Assembly: GCA_028819255.1 (NCBI GenBank)
Contig: JAPPMB010000133.1
Span: 1 to 33,172, forward strand
Length of the DNA stretch: 33,172 nt
From: Bryobacterales bacterium
Lineage (GTDB): Bacteria > Acidobacteriota > Terriglobia > Bryobacterales > UBA6623
Direction of reading: 5' to 3'
Shown: positions 1 through 7,808 of the stretch, piece by piece
How the letters are laid out: each line of letters starts with the position of its first letter
How positions within the stretch are numbered: position 1 is the stretch's first letter
The notes under the pieces: generated by a model
Databases searched by the model: none
The model's input: the letters and a program-made list of their open reading frames with translations, nothing else
Told to the model about the DNA's origin: nothing
Translations under genes and position numbers: made by a program

Positions 1-29
1 CGCGTACTCGAGCCCCTCAGATTAGTGTA

Positions 30-278
30 TTAAATGGTATGAAAATCGGTGTTCATCATTCGCACGTCCTCGTGGCCGCAGATCCTCATCCGCCGGAACG
101 CCCAGACGGCGAACCGGCTGTTGTTGTCGCCGTGACGAAAGACGGCCCTGTCCGGGCTGATGCCGCTTGCGGACAGTCAGCACTCGAACACCTCCCGCGA
201 AACGATGTCTCGGCGAGCCGTGTCGCACGGTTGGCTGTCCCGTATGTCGACAATCGCAGGTACGCGGTCTGGCACAGC
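30..278 (-). pseudogene. Thiosulfate sulfurtransferase (rhodanese) remnant, middle of first domain
   Basis: Read on the minus strand, one frame gives a recognisable rhodanese segment: RRDIVSREVFEC, an in-frame TGA (177-179), then LSASGISPD, a GDNN motif, and GHEDVRMMN. This matches the family stretch 'RRDfV..e.FE.l.s.lGIs.DttVVlYGDnnNwFA..AfW...yGHeDVRlmnGGRkkW'. Similarity stops at MMN; the expected GGRKKW is replaced by six unrelated residues and TAA at 30-32. Neither the start nor the second rhodanese domain with the catalytic Cys is present. Intact relatives transfer sulfane sulfur from thiosulfate to acceptors such as cyanide. A matching N-terminal piece lies on the same strand at 6286-6363, so this is probably the distal half of a gene split by the intervening island. 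The in-frame stop and lost tail show it is dead. Confidence 0.75.
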
Positions 279-549
279 TCAGCCAGAAGCCGCTGGGGCC
301 CCTGTTCTTCAGCAGCGGCTAATCCGGACGGATGCACAGCACATTCGAGGAGAATCGGGGAAACCGTGAAACATGCTATGCTCCGGAAGCCACGGAGCCG
401 ATCATCCTGCCGGTAGTGAACAACCCCGAGCGCCGGGCCAGAGCCCTGTTCCGCAAGCCGCCCGCGAAGCCCAAGCCGAAGGATCCGCGGAACTCGGCAT
501 GAGCGGCGAAAGCGTCCCCGGCCCCGAGGCGCTAGAGATTAACTAGATA
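279..549. other. Stretch without a supported gene
   Basis: No recognisable gene. A 56-codon ATG frame at 332-502 (+) ends in a basic, proline-rich tail (FRKPPAKPKPKDPRNSA) and could be the end of some lost gene, but it has no clear ribosome site and no family I recognise. GC falls sharply towards 540. Confidence 0.4.
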
Positions 550-555
550 TATAAT
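550..555 (+). promoter_or_regulatory. Perfect -10 hexamer TATAAT before the 571 gene
   Basis: TATAAT lies 15 nt before the ATG at 571, inside an AT-rich run. No good TTGACA-like -35 is visible at 16-18 nt spacing. If used, transcription would begin only about 9 nt before the ATG. There is also no Shine-Dalgarno motif before that ATG, which fits an (almost) leaderless message. Confidence 0.4.
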
Positions 556-570
556 CTCCCATCAAAACCC

Positions 571-1302
571 ATGAAGACCGTATTCTTACTTGTCAAGTTC
601 TTCAACAACCCAAGGTATGCCGATGGTTTTGTCCGCGGACAAGTGTTCGCGAGGACGCTGGCTGATTTCAAGAGCGACGAAAATAGCGACGAGTCAGGGC
701 GCGTAGATCCGGATGAGGGTACGATAGCGTGGTATCAACCGGGCAAAGGCCGCCTAACGATCAATGGCATGGATGTAACAGACGATCTTGCCGGGCCGGT
801 TAAGGTGCAGAAGGACTGGTTGAACCATTTGAATGTCTTCTGTGTCCACGCCTGCCATAGCGGAGACTTGGATTTGTCGAGTCTCTCGAGCGATACGATT
901 GAAGATCTTCGGCAAGAGCTGACAATCGACAAACGATGTTTCAATCTTGGCAACCATGCAGTCGTTGTCAGGGACGTGCCTGAATTCGTCAACCGCATGG
1001 AGTCTTCCGCTCGGGCTAAGGGCTACAGAATCGGTCGCAAGTTAGTTAGATACTACGACCCGGCGACGTTTCACGGTGAGTTCGCTGATATAGAATCGGT
1101 GTTCCGAAAGCAAGATCAGTTCAGCTATCAGCGAGAATTCAGGTTTGTGATTGATCGCGGTACATTGGAACAGGAGCCGCTAGTCATGAATGTTGGAGAC
1201 CTGAGCGACATTACATTGCAACTTAAATCGACTGAACTGAACGGTGAGAAGTTGATTGGAGGGAAAGGCAGGCTGGTACAGGAGCCTGTTAACCGAAGCT
1301 AG
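571..1302 (+). CDS. Orphan hypothetical protein of the island, weakly DUF2971-like
   Basis: A 243-aa soluble protein with no signal peptide or membrane helix. I do not recognise the family with certainty. Two features resemble the layout of DUF2971-type accessory proteins: an N-terminal block YADGFVRGQVFARTLADF (residues 16-33) followed by R-x-D-P-D-E-G (44-50), and a C-terminal K(180)...YQREFRF (186-192), like the 'K...W.yE.E.R' signature. This is an inference from pattern only. Start: ATG with no Shine-Dalgarno but a TATAAT 15 nt upstream. Base composition is visibly lower in GC than the flanking core genes and codon use is less biased, so horizontal origin is likely. It sits in the island with an IS3 remnant and an MmeI-like restriction enzyme, so a defence or anti-mobile-element role is possible but unproven. 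Confidence 0.7.
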   Translation: MKTVFLLVKFFNNPRYADGFVRGQVFARTLADFKSDENSDESGRVDPDEGTIAWYQPGKGRLTINGMDVTDDLAGPVKVQKDWLNHLNVFCVHACHSGDLDLSSLSSDTIEDLRQELTIDKRCFNLGNHAVVVRDVPEFVNRMESSARAKGYRIGRKLVRYYDPATFHGEFADIESVFRKQDQFSYQREFRFVIDRGTLEQEPLVMNVGDLSDITLQLKSTELNGEKLIGGKGRLVQEPVNRS

Positions 1303-1312
1303 TCGCAACTCA

Positions 1313-1339
1313 CTCAAGTGCCACCTAGCACGCCTTGAG
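1313..1339 (+). terminator. Possible hairpin after the 571-1302 gene
   Basis: CTCAAG (1313-1318) pairs with CTTGAG (1334-1339), extended by TGC/GCA around a CACCTA loop with a 3-nt bulge. It lies 11 nt after the stop codon. No T-run follows, so intrinsic termination is doubtful. Confidence 0.25.
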
Positions 1340-1359
1340 GTCCGAGTAGAGGATAAGCT

Positions 1360-1509
1360 TTGTACACTTTCAATCAAACGATTTGCTTTGTGATCGTAAA
1401 GAACGCCTGCGACATCCCAAACCCTCGGCAGCTCGAACGTAACCTGACGTCAATGCAGGTCGTCGACGGGAAAGAGATCGACATCGAGTTGTTTGTCTGC
1501 GCTTCGTAG
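1360..1509 (+). CDS. Small unrecognised ORF (49 aa)
   Basis: TTG start preceded by AGAGGA at 6-nt spacing, ending at TAG 1507-1509. The product is mixed hydrophobic/charged (for example IVKNACDIPNPRQLERN) with two internal Cys and one near the C-terminus. It follows the 571-1302 gene by 57 nt on the same strand in the same lower-GC DNA. No family recognised. It may be a genuine small partner gene, the tail of a decayed gene, or chance. Confidence 0.2.
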   Translation: MYTFNQTICFVIVKNACDIPNPRQLERNLTSMQVVDGKEIDIELFVCAS

Positions 1510-1705
1510 CCCTAGTTGTCTAGCCCACGGGATACTGGTCTGTGTCCACGGGCGTTGTTGGATGTGATTGGCCACTCGATCATATTCGGGACGACAGAGA
1601 GGTTGACATGTCAGTGAAATTTTGGGCCGTTCAGAAATCCCATTGGAGTACCAATCGGTCTAATTTCGAGCCATTCCAGGTGTCGTAAGAAGCGATCAAA
1701 GGGCT

Positions 1706-1915
1706 TGAACTTCCCCTATGGAATCGATCCAAACTCAAGTTAAGGATCAGGAGGATGATCGATGGTGAGGAAGCTTTACATGCCGGAGTAGATTGTCGGA
1801 AAGCTGCGGAAGTCCGAGGTCTTACACAGTCAATACCGGCGATGGACGACGCGATTCAGCAGCTGGATATGGTTCGACAGGCTCTATATCAAGAGTCCTC
1901 CGTCGAGCATGTAGG
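1706..1915 (+). mobile_element. IS3-family remnant: left end and broken orfA
   Basis: ATG at 1762 with an intact AGGAGG (1749-1754) starts MVRKLYMPE, then TAG at 1789 where the family has CAG (Gln), then IVGKLRKSEVLHSQ. This is the N-terminal helix-turn-helix of IS3-family OrfA (usual form 'MVRKkYtPEQIVGKLReaEVL.sQG'). After that the reading moves to the next frame, where AMDDAIQQLDM resembles '.daiRQLgm'. So there is at least one stop and one frameshift. OrfB (DDE catalytic domain) is absent. TGAACTTCCCC at 1706 could be the left terminus (IS3 ends start TG), but no right end was found. This is a fossil, unable to transpose. Confidence 0.7.
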
Positions 1916-1920
1916 AGACA

Positions 1921-2412
1921 TTACAAACACAACTTTCCAATGATCCATGAAGCGACAAAACACCAAGACAAACAAGTCAATACAAAGGCAGCACAATTCG
2001 AAAACAAATCGGCTCCCTTCCGCACAAGGGTAAATCTACTTCCGGATATCTTCAAATTGTCTGCACCATGTCCGCTCAATGCCGGGTTCACCTCGATCAC
2101 TCCGTCTTCGTTCAGATGGTGATACCTCAAAGCATACCAGTACAGATGAGCCAAGATTACCGCCATGCCAAGGACTATCACTCCCCAATCCCCTGAAGGT
2201 TTCACTCCGAACACGCTGATTTCGCGTGGGTCGGCACCTGCAAATCCAGCAATGACAACAACTCCTGCGAGTGCTAGAATATTCCGCCTGCAGACTTTAG
2301 CCCCGTCCGGCTCCAACAGCTTCTCGGGGATTTTCTTCGCATTTTTCAGTTTTTGCGGCGGATACACGCGCGTCAGTCCAAGCGACAGAAACAGGAAGTA
2401 GCGAACATTCAC
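1921..2412 (-). CDS. Orphan membrane protein, three predicted helices
   Basis: A 163-aa protein with hydrophobic segments at about 44-60, 75-96 and 137-159. A basic N-terminal region (KLKNAKKIPEK, 20-31) and CRR just before the first helix suggest a cytoplasmic N-terminus. The loop between helices 2 and 3 carries a YHHLNEDGVIEV stretch that may form a small soluble domain. Start GTG at 2412 is chosen because GAGGA lies 9 nt upstream. I do not recognise the family. It is on the opposite strand to its island neighbours and its stop is close to the end of the IS3 remnant. Composition is lower in GC than the core genes. Small membrane proteins are common effectors in defence loci, but nothing here shows that function. 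Confidence 0.65.
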   Translation of the reverse strand: MNVRYFLFLSLGLTRVYPPQKLKNAKKIPEKLLEPDGAKVCRRNILALAGVVVIAGFAGADPREISVFGVKPSGDWGVIVLGMAVILAHLYWYALRYHHLNEDGVIEVNPALSGHGADNLKISGSRFTLVRKGADLFSNCAAFVLTCLSWCFVASWIIGKLCL

Positions 2413-2446
2413 TTGATATCGTCCTCTTCGAAAGCCTCGCGCTCGT

Positions 2447-2635
2447 CTAGTTGTCGTTCGTCAACACCTCGAAGAAAGGCTCCGTTGTCCCCTTGTACCG
2501 AGAATCGGCTGACCAATCGATCATATGGACGTCCCCGAACCGCGTGAAGCTCAGTTTCCGATCCGTCGACTTCGCTGTACTAGGCTGACAACAGCCGAGG
2601 CCGCCGAGTGGAGTGCAAGCCGTAAACAACATCAT
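2447..2635 (-). CDS. Doubtful small ORF upstream of the membrane protein
   Basis: Up to 62 aa, starting MMLFTACTPLGGLGCC, which could be a short lipoprotein-like signal (L-G-C), and ending 34 nt before the 1921-2412 gene on the same strand. The same frame continues upstream beyond a TAG at 2654-2656 for another 73 codons, so this may be the end of a decayed longer gene. No Shine-Dalgarno motif, no family recognised. Confidence 0.2.
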   Translation of the reverse strand: MMLFTACTPLGGLGCCQPSTAKSTDRKLSFTRFGDVHMIDWSADSRYKGTTEPFFEVLTNDN

Positions 2636-3200
2636 GGACTCAATTGGCAGCGACTATGACGTGAACCGCACGGGAGAGGGGAGGAATGTCCTTTCGACGG
2701 CAGCTGCCCCGAGCTTAGGTACCGCGGCGCAAACGAAAACGACCTCATTTGTGAGGGTAGCAAAGCGGTTTGTTGTTTCCGCGAAGTTCACACCTAGACT
2801 GTAGGCCGGCAGTGGGCCACGAAATCTATCGTGATGAATCTGGATGTGACCGGCTGAAGCTATCTCCCCTTTCACGGTTGCGCGCTACCCGGCGCCTCTC
2901 AGCGACGGCATCATCCGGTTCAACAAGGCACGGCCAGATTTGAACACGAACACGCTCGTGTGTGCGAGGCTCGTCAATAAACTGGTCAGCCTTCGCTGGG
3001 GCCGAGATCACCTCAACCACCTCCGCGCAGGCTTCCCGCGCTGAGGGAGGCGTCCCTCCGGTCCTGATACATTCATCAGAAGTGTCAGGCGGGGTTCAGC
3101 TCCTACGGGGACGATCTGAGGTGCGCACGAACGAGGGCCATTGTACACACCTCGATCGGCGCTGAGCTTGAGCGAGCGGCCAGAAGAGCCCCTCGGCACA
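2636..3200. other. Stretch without a supported gene
   Basis: About 560 nt between the membrane-protein side of the island and the restriction enzyme. Short frames on both strands are interrupted and none is recognisable. GC rises from near 50 percent to the level of the restriction gene. It presumably contains the promoter of the 3215 gene, but no convincing -35/-10 pair was found. Confidence 0.4.
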
Positions 3201-3214
3201 AGGAGAATCCGACT

Positions 3215-6100
3215 TTGACCCCCAACGAGTTCATCGCGAAGTGGCACGCCTCCGAGCTGAAGGAACGCTCCGCGGCGCAGGAGCACTTCATAGACCTTTG
3301 CCGATTGCTCGGCGAACCGACGCCAGCGGATGCCGATCCCAAGGGAGACCGCTACTGCTTCGAGCGAGGAGCGCTGAAGGATTCCGGAGGAAAGGGCTGG
3401 GCGGACGTGTGGAAGCGTCACTGCTTCGCTTGGGAATACAAGGGGAAGCACGCCAACCTCGATGCCGCGTTCGACCAGCTGAGGCAGTACGCCCTCGCGC
3501 TGGAGAACCCGCCTCTCCTGATCGTCTCGGACATGCGCAGGTTCCGGATCCGGACGAACTGGACGAACTCCGTGAGCAAGACGCACGAGTTCGGGCTGGA
3601 CGACCTCGTTGACGGCGCTGTTCTGGACAAGCTCAAGTGGGCGATGGCCGACCCGGAGCGGCTGCGGCCGGGCGAAACTAGGCAGACGGTCACGGAACGT
3701 GCCGCAAAGACCTTCGCGCATCTGGCGCAGTCGCTCCGAGACCGGGGCCAAGACCCGCAGGAGGTGGCCCAGTTCGTGAACCGCCTCGTGTTCTGTATGT
3801 TCGCCGAGGACGTCGGGCTGCTTCCCGACGCGATGTTCACGCGCATGCTTGAGCACGCGCACAGCCGGCCGGAGGATTTCGGCACGCTGGCACGCGACCT
3901 GTTCGGGGCAATGTCCCGCGGCGGCCGGGTCGGTTTCGAGACCGTGGAGTGGTTCAACGGGGGGCTCTTCAAGGATGATGCCGCCCTCCCCCTGGACAAG
4001 GCCCAGATCGAGACGGCTCTGCAAGCTTCCGGACTCGACTGGTCCAACATCGATCCGTCGATCCTCGGCACTCTGTTCGAGCGAGGTCTCGACCCCGACA
4101 AGCGCTCGCAGCTCGGGGCGCACTATACGGACCGGGACAAGATCATGCGGATCATCGATCCGGTAATCGTTCGCCCGCTCTTGGCCGAGTGGAAGGCGGC
4201 GAAGGCCCGTATCGCCGCCAGCCTTGGGCGCGCGAAGACAGTCAAATCAAAGGGAGCGGCGACGCTACACCGCAGACAGGCAGAGGACTCGCTGGGCTCG
4301 TTCCTCGAGCGGCTGAAGAGGTTCACCGTGCTCGACCCCGCCTGTGGCTCGGGCAATTTCCTCTATCTGGCGCTCCACGCCCTCCACGATCTGGAGCATC
4401 GGGTGCAGCTGGAAGCCGAGGCCTTGGGACTTCAGCGCGCTTTTCCGTCAGTCGGCCCCGCCAATGTGAAGGGGATCGAGTTGAATTCCTACGCGGCGGA
4501 ACTGGCGCGCGTATCGGTATGGATCGGCGAAATCCAGTGGATGCGGCGCAACGGGTTTCGAGGATCGCGGGAGCCCATCCTCGACACGCTGGAAACGATC
4601 GAATGCCGCGATGCGATCCTGACGTCCCACGGCGGGGAACCGGAGTGGCCCGACGCAGACGTGATCATCGGCAATCCGCCGTTCCTGGGAGGTAAGCGGC
4701 TCATCAGGAACCTCGGCGGGGAGTATGTATCGACGCTGTTCAATGTCTACAAGAACCGGGTGCCTCGCGAGGCGGATCTTGTCTGCTACTGGTTCGTGAA
4801 GGCGGGGGAACGCCTGGGTGTCGGTGCCACGAAGCGCGTTGGCCTGGTTGCGACCAATTCCGTCCGGGGCGGAGCGAACCGCCGGGCGCTGGGGAGGGCG
4901 ACCGCTGGCAGGAGGATCTTTGACGCCTACAGCGACGAGCCGTGGGTGATCGACGGCGCGGCCGTCCGCGTCTCGCTGGTTTGCTTTTCACGGTCGGCCG
5001 CCGGACTCACGCTGGAGTTCAGGCTCAACGGCGAGACGGTCGATGAGATCTACACGGATCTGACGGCTCGCCGCGGCGCGGCCGGTGTCGATCTGACGAA
5101 GGCGCGTCGCCTCGCAGGAAACGCGGGAGTGGCTTTCATGGGCGATACCAAGGGAGGTCCGTTCGATGTTCCGGGCGACCTCGCCAAGAAGTGGCTTCAG
5201 GAGCCTGCGAATCCCAATGGCCGGCCCAATTCGGATGTGCTCAAGCCATGGAAGAACGGCATGTCCATCACCCGACGCCCCCCTGAGAAGTGGATCGTCG
5301 ACTTCGGTTTCGCCATGGTCAAGGAGGAAGCCGCTCTCTACGAAGCCCCCTTCCAGCACGCACTAAAGCACGTCCGTCCAAAATGGGAGAACCAACGGGA
5401 ATCCGGGAGGCGCAATCAATGGTGGTTGCACCACCGCCCACGGCCAAAGATGTGGAGAGCTCTCGACGGGCTGGCACGGTACATCGCCACGCCACGCGTG
5501 GCGAAGTATCGCCTCTTTGTCTGGTTCGACATCCGAGTCTGCCCCGACAGCGCCCTGATCGCCATCGCCCGTGACGATGACACTACGTTCGGAATCCTGC
5601 ACAGCCGCTTCCACGAGGTCTGGTCGCTTCGCACGGGGACTTGGCTCGGCAAGGGAAATGATCCGCGCTACACCCCCACCACGACCTTCGAGACATTCCC
5701 CTTCCCGGAGGGACTCTCGCCCGACGTACCCGCCAGCGACTACCTCGCGGATCCACGGGCGCAGGCGATCGCTTCGGCCGCCCGGCGGCTTGTCGAACTG
5801 CGCGACCGATGGCTCAACCCGCCCGAGTGGCTGGAGTGGACCGAGGAACCCGTCCCGGGCTATCCCCCATGTCCAGTACCGCGTGACAACAAGGCTGCAG
5901 CCGCGCTCAGGAAGCGAACTCTGACGAACCTCTACAACGCCAGACCACAGTGGCTACTAGACGCCCACGCCGAACTCGATGACGCCGTAGCCGCCGCCTA
6001 CGGCTGGCCATCCGACTTCACGAACGACGCGGCGCTGACCGAACTACTCGCCCGAAACCGGCTTGACGGAATTTCGGCACGCGAGTCGGCCGCCTCGTGA
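3215..6100 (+). CDS. MmeI-like type IIL restriction-modification enzyme
   Basis: A 961-aa protein combining DNA cleavage and N6-adenine methylation in one chain, as in MmeI (about 919 aa). The N-terminus has the MmeI-type nuclease signature D64-X9-E74-Y-K76 (in GWADVWKRHCFAWEYKGKH). Next come a helical spacer, an SAM-dependent methyltransferase domain with motif I VLDPACGSGNF (372-382) and motif IV NPPF (487-490), and a C-terminal target-recognition region with PTTTFETFPFP. All key residues are present, so both activities may be intact. Enzymes of this class methylate one strand of an asymmetric site and cut about 20 nt away. Start: TTG, with AGGAG (3201-3205) 9 nt upstream. It stands alone, as expected for type IIL systems. 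The recognition sequence cannot be read from sequence. Confidence 0.9.
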   Translation: MTPNEFIAKWHASELKERSAAQEHFIDLCRLLGEPTPADADPKGDRYCFERGALKDSGGKGWADVWKRHCFAWEYKGKHANLDAAFDQLRQYALALENPPLLIVSDMRRFRIRTNWTNSVSKTHEFGLDDLVDGAVLDKLKWAMADPERLRPGETRQTVTERAAKTFAHLAQSLRDRGQDPQEVAQFVNRLVFCMFAEDVGLLPDAMFTRMLEHAHSRPEDFGTLARDLFGAMSRGGRVGFETVEWFNGGLFKDDAALPLDKAQIETALQASGLDWSNIDPSILGTLFERGLDPDKRSQLGAHYTDRDKIMRIIDPVIVRPLLAEWKAAKARIAASLGRAKTVKSKGAATLHRRQAEDSLGSFLERLKRFTVLDPACGSGNFLYLALHALHDLEHRVQLEAEALGLQRAFPSVGPANVKGIELNSYAAELARVSVWIGEIQWMRRNGFRGSREPILDTLETIECRDAILTSHGGEPEWPDADVIIGNPPFLGGKRLIRNLGGEYVSTLFNVYKNRVPREADLVCYWFVKAGERLGVGATKRVGLVATNSVRGGANRRALGRATAGRRIFDAYSDEPWVIDGAAVRVSLVCFSRSAAGLTLEFRLNGETVDEIYTDLTARRGAAGVDLTKARRLAGNAGVAFMGDTKGGPFDVPGDLAKKWLQEPANPNGRPNSDVLKPWKNGMSITRRPPEKWIVDFGFAMVKEEAALYEAPFQHALKHVRPKWENQRESGRRNQWWLHHRPRPKMWRALDGLARYIATPRVAKYRLFVWFDIRVCPDSALIAIARDDDTTFGILHSRFHEVWSLRTGTWLGKGNDPRYTPTTTFETFPFPEGLSPDVPASDYLADPRAQAIASAARRLVELRDRWLNPPEWLEWTEEPVPGYPPCPVPRDNKAAAALRKRTLTNLYNARPQWLLDAHAELDDAVAAAYGWPSDFTNDAALTELLARNRLDGISARESAAS

Positions 6101-6285
6101 CATCGAGGCCGCTCCCATGCCTTGGACGGAGGGCCACCGGCACTAGCTCTACCGAGATAGGGCACGACGACACAGGGTCAGCTGATGCCTTGCCGGGATC
6201 GCCTTCACCGGCCATTCAACCGCCCTTTACAGCGGTCGTGAAGCCGCTCCCAGCAAGCCAAGACCGTCGGAAGTCTGTTGGCCGA

Positions 6286-6363
6286 TTACACCCTAGGGAG
6301 CCCGGCATGTGCCGCAACCCAGTCCGCGCTGACCGGCACCTCGGGATGCGCACAGTCTCTCAT
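6286..6363 (-). pseudogene. Thiosulfate sulfurtransferase (rhodanese) N-terminal remnant
   Basis: ATG at 6363 opens MRDCAHPEVPVSADWVAAHA, followed by GLPRV and TAA (6286-6288). This is the characteristic start of two-domain thiosulfate sulfurtransferases ('M.dYaHPevLVstdWVaeHl.dp.VrvvevD'). Similarity ends at the valine where 'VrvvEVD' should continue. A later piece of the same domain lies in the same orientation at 30-278. The fragment starts 87 nt after the stop of the beta-propeller gene on the same strand, a natural operon spacing, so this is probably the original location of the gene and 6288 is close to an insertion or deletion joint. Confidence 0.7.
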
Positions 6364-6449
6364 GACGATTCTGCGTCCGCCAGACAGCGGGCTGAACGGA
6401 ACCTCAATTGTATGTCGGTCCGGGTTCCTCGAGAGAGCCGTCAGAAGTC

Positions 6450-7808
6450 TCAGGCGGATCCGATCCGAACGAGTTCCCGGCCGTACCGAAGCAGAAGTCC
6501 TCCGTCGACGATCGCGGCTCCGTAGAGGCGGCCTTCAACCGACAGGCGGTTCTCCGCGACACGCACGAACTCGTCGCCCGCAGCCACGACTTCGGTCAAT
6601 CCGTCGACGCCGAAGAAGTAGACGCGCTCGCCACAACCGATGGACGACGCCCAGCACTGTCCGGCGAGCCGGGAATGCCAGAGTTCCTCGCCCGTCTGCT
6701 GGCGCAGGCAGAACGCCACGCCGGCCTTGTTGACCATGTAGACCCTGCCGCGGTGCACGAGCGGGGAGCTGAAGTAGGACGAGGCCTCCTCGGCGCGCCA
6801 CGCCACGTTCGGAACCTCGGTCGGGCGGGTGCCGAACCGGATCGCCACGTTGTGCCCCTTGCTGCTGGAACCGACAATCGCCCCGCCCCCAATCGGGACC
6901 GGAGACGCGATGAAGGCGCCCTGCAGGCCGTCCAGCGTCCAAAGCGGAGATCCGTCCTCGGTGTCGTACGCCTCGACCGAATCCCCGGCGCTCACCAGCG
7001 CGATCTCCCGTCCCGCGTGGGTGACGACCGTGGGGGTGCTCCACGAGACGCCTTCAGGACGGTCCCTCTTCCAAACGGTCCTCCCGTCCTCGCGGTCGAC
7101 GCAGACCAGGTACGACGGCCGGTCGTGCGCGACAAGCGCCAGGATCCCCTTCCGGCACGGGCGCAGAGAGCTGCCGATCCCGTGGCGGCCGCCGAACTCC
7201 CCGAATTCCTCGGTCAGCCTGCGCTCCCAGAGCCGGGTTCCGTCGCGGCCGATCGCTAGGAGGTTCCCGGTCTCGAAGAATGCGTAGACCGCCCGGTCAT
7301 CGGCGGCGGGCGTCGGAGCGGCCTTGCTGACCATGTCGGAATCCGTGATCCGCTGGCTCGACGGAGACCGGTGAGTCCAGATCGCCTGGCCCGACTGCAG
7401 GTCGAAGGCCGTAACCAGCAGGGTCTCCTTGCTCGGCCCCTCGATGCCGGTCGCAAACGCCCTGCCGTGCGACGCCACGGGGCTGGACTGTCCATAGCCC
7501 GGCAGCACGGACCGCCAAGCGACGTTGCGCGTGTCCGACCACTCGCCTGGAATCGAAACGCCGCCGGGCAGCGACAGGGAACCGTTGCCCAGGAATTCCC
7601 CCCAGGGCGCGGCCCAGGCCATACCCTGCGCCGCGACGCTTCCGAGCAGCCAGCGACGCGTGAGCCCCTCGCGGGTCTGGCGGCGGATCCCGGTCTGACG
7701 GCGACCCGCCGGTGGCGTGCCCCATGCGCCGACTGCGGGGGGAGTCCCTGGGAAGGACCCCGCAGACCGCTGGAAATCAGCTCGGAAGAATGTCCGGATA
7801 CTCCGCAT
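6450..7808 (-). CDS. Exported PQQ-type beta-propeller repeat protein
   Basis: About 452 aa. Repeats with the PQQ/BamB-like blade pattern recur through the protein: LLVTAFDLQSGQAIWTHRS, YLVCVDREDGRTVWKRD, VEAYDTEDGSPLWTLDG, FCLRQQTGEELWHSRLA. Each is a 'A.D..tG...W' blade, enough for a 7-8-bladed propeller. No dehydrogenase catalytic domain is visible, so a scaffold or binding role outside the cytoplasm is more likely than an enzyme. The N-terminus contains LTRRWLLGSVAAQGMAWA, a twin-arginine-like signal. Start is uncertain: ATG at 7808 is the nearest usable start and leaves a long arginine-rich leader; it overlaps the end of the upstream 88-aa gene by 32 nt, suggesting coupling. The frame also runs further upstream to 7913, inside that gene. 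Confidence 0.75.
   Translation of the reverse strand: MRSIRTFFRADFQRSAGSFPGTPPAVGAWGTPPAGRRQTGIRRQTREGLTRRWLLGSVAAQGMAWAAPWGEFLGNGSLSLPGGVSIPGEWSDTRNVAWRSVLPGYGQSSPVASHGRAFATGIEGPSKETLLVTAFDLQSGQAIWTHRSPSSQRITDSDMVSKAAPTPAADDRAVYAFFETGNLLAIGRDGTRLWERRLTEEFGEFGGRHGIGSSLRPCRKGILALVAHDRPSYLVCVDREDGRTVWKRDRPEGVSWSTPTVVTHAGREIALVSAGDSVEAYDTEDGSPLWTLDGLQGAFIASPVPIGGGAIVGSSSKGHNVAIRFGTRPTEVPNVAWRAEEASSYFSSPLVHRGRVYMVNKAGVAFCLRQQTGEELWHSRLAGQCWASSIGCGERVYFFGVDGLTEVVAAGDEFVRVAENRLSVEGRLYGAAIVDGGLLLRYGRELVRIGSA

Noticed and set aside
332..502. 56-codon frame with a basic, proline-rich end
   Set aside because: No ribosome site, no recognised family; kept only as a note in the gap description.
2654..2875. 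Minus-strand frame in line with the 2447-2635 ORF across one stop, possible pseudogene
   Set aside because: No similarity to any family I know on either side of the stop.
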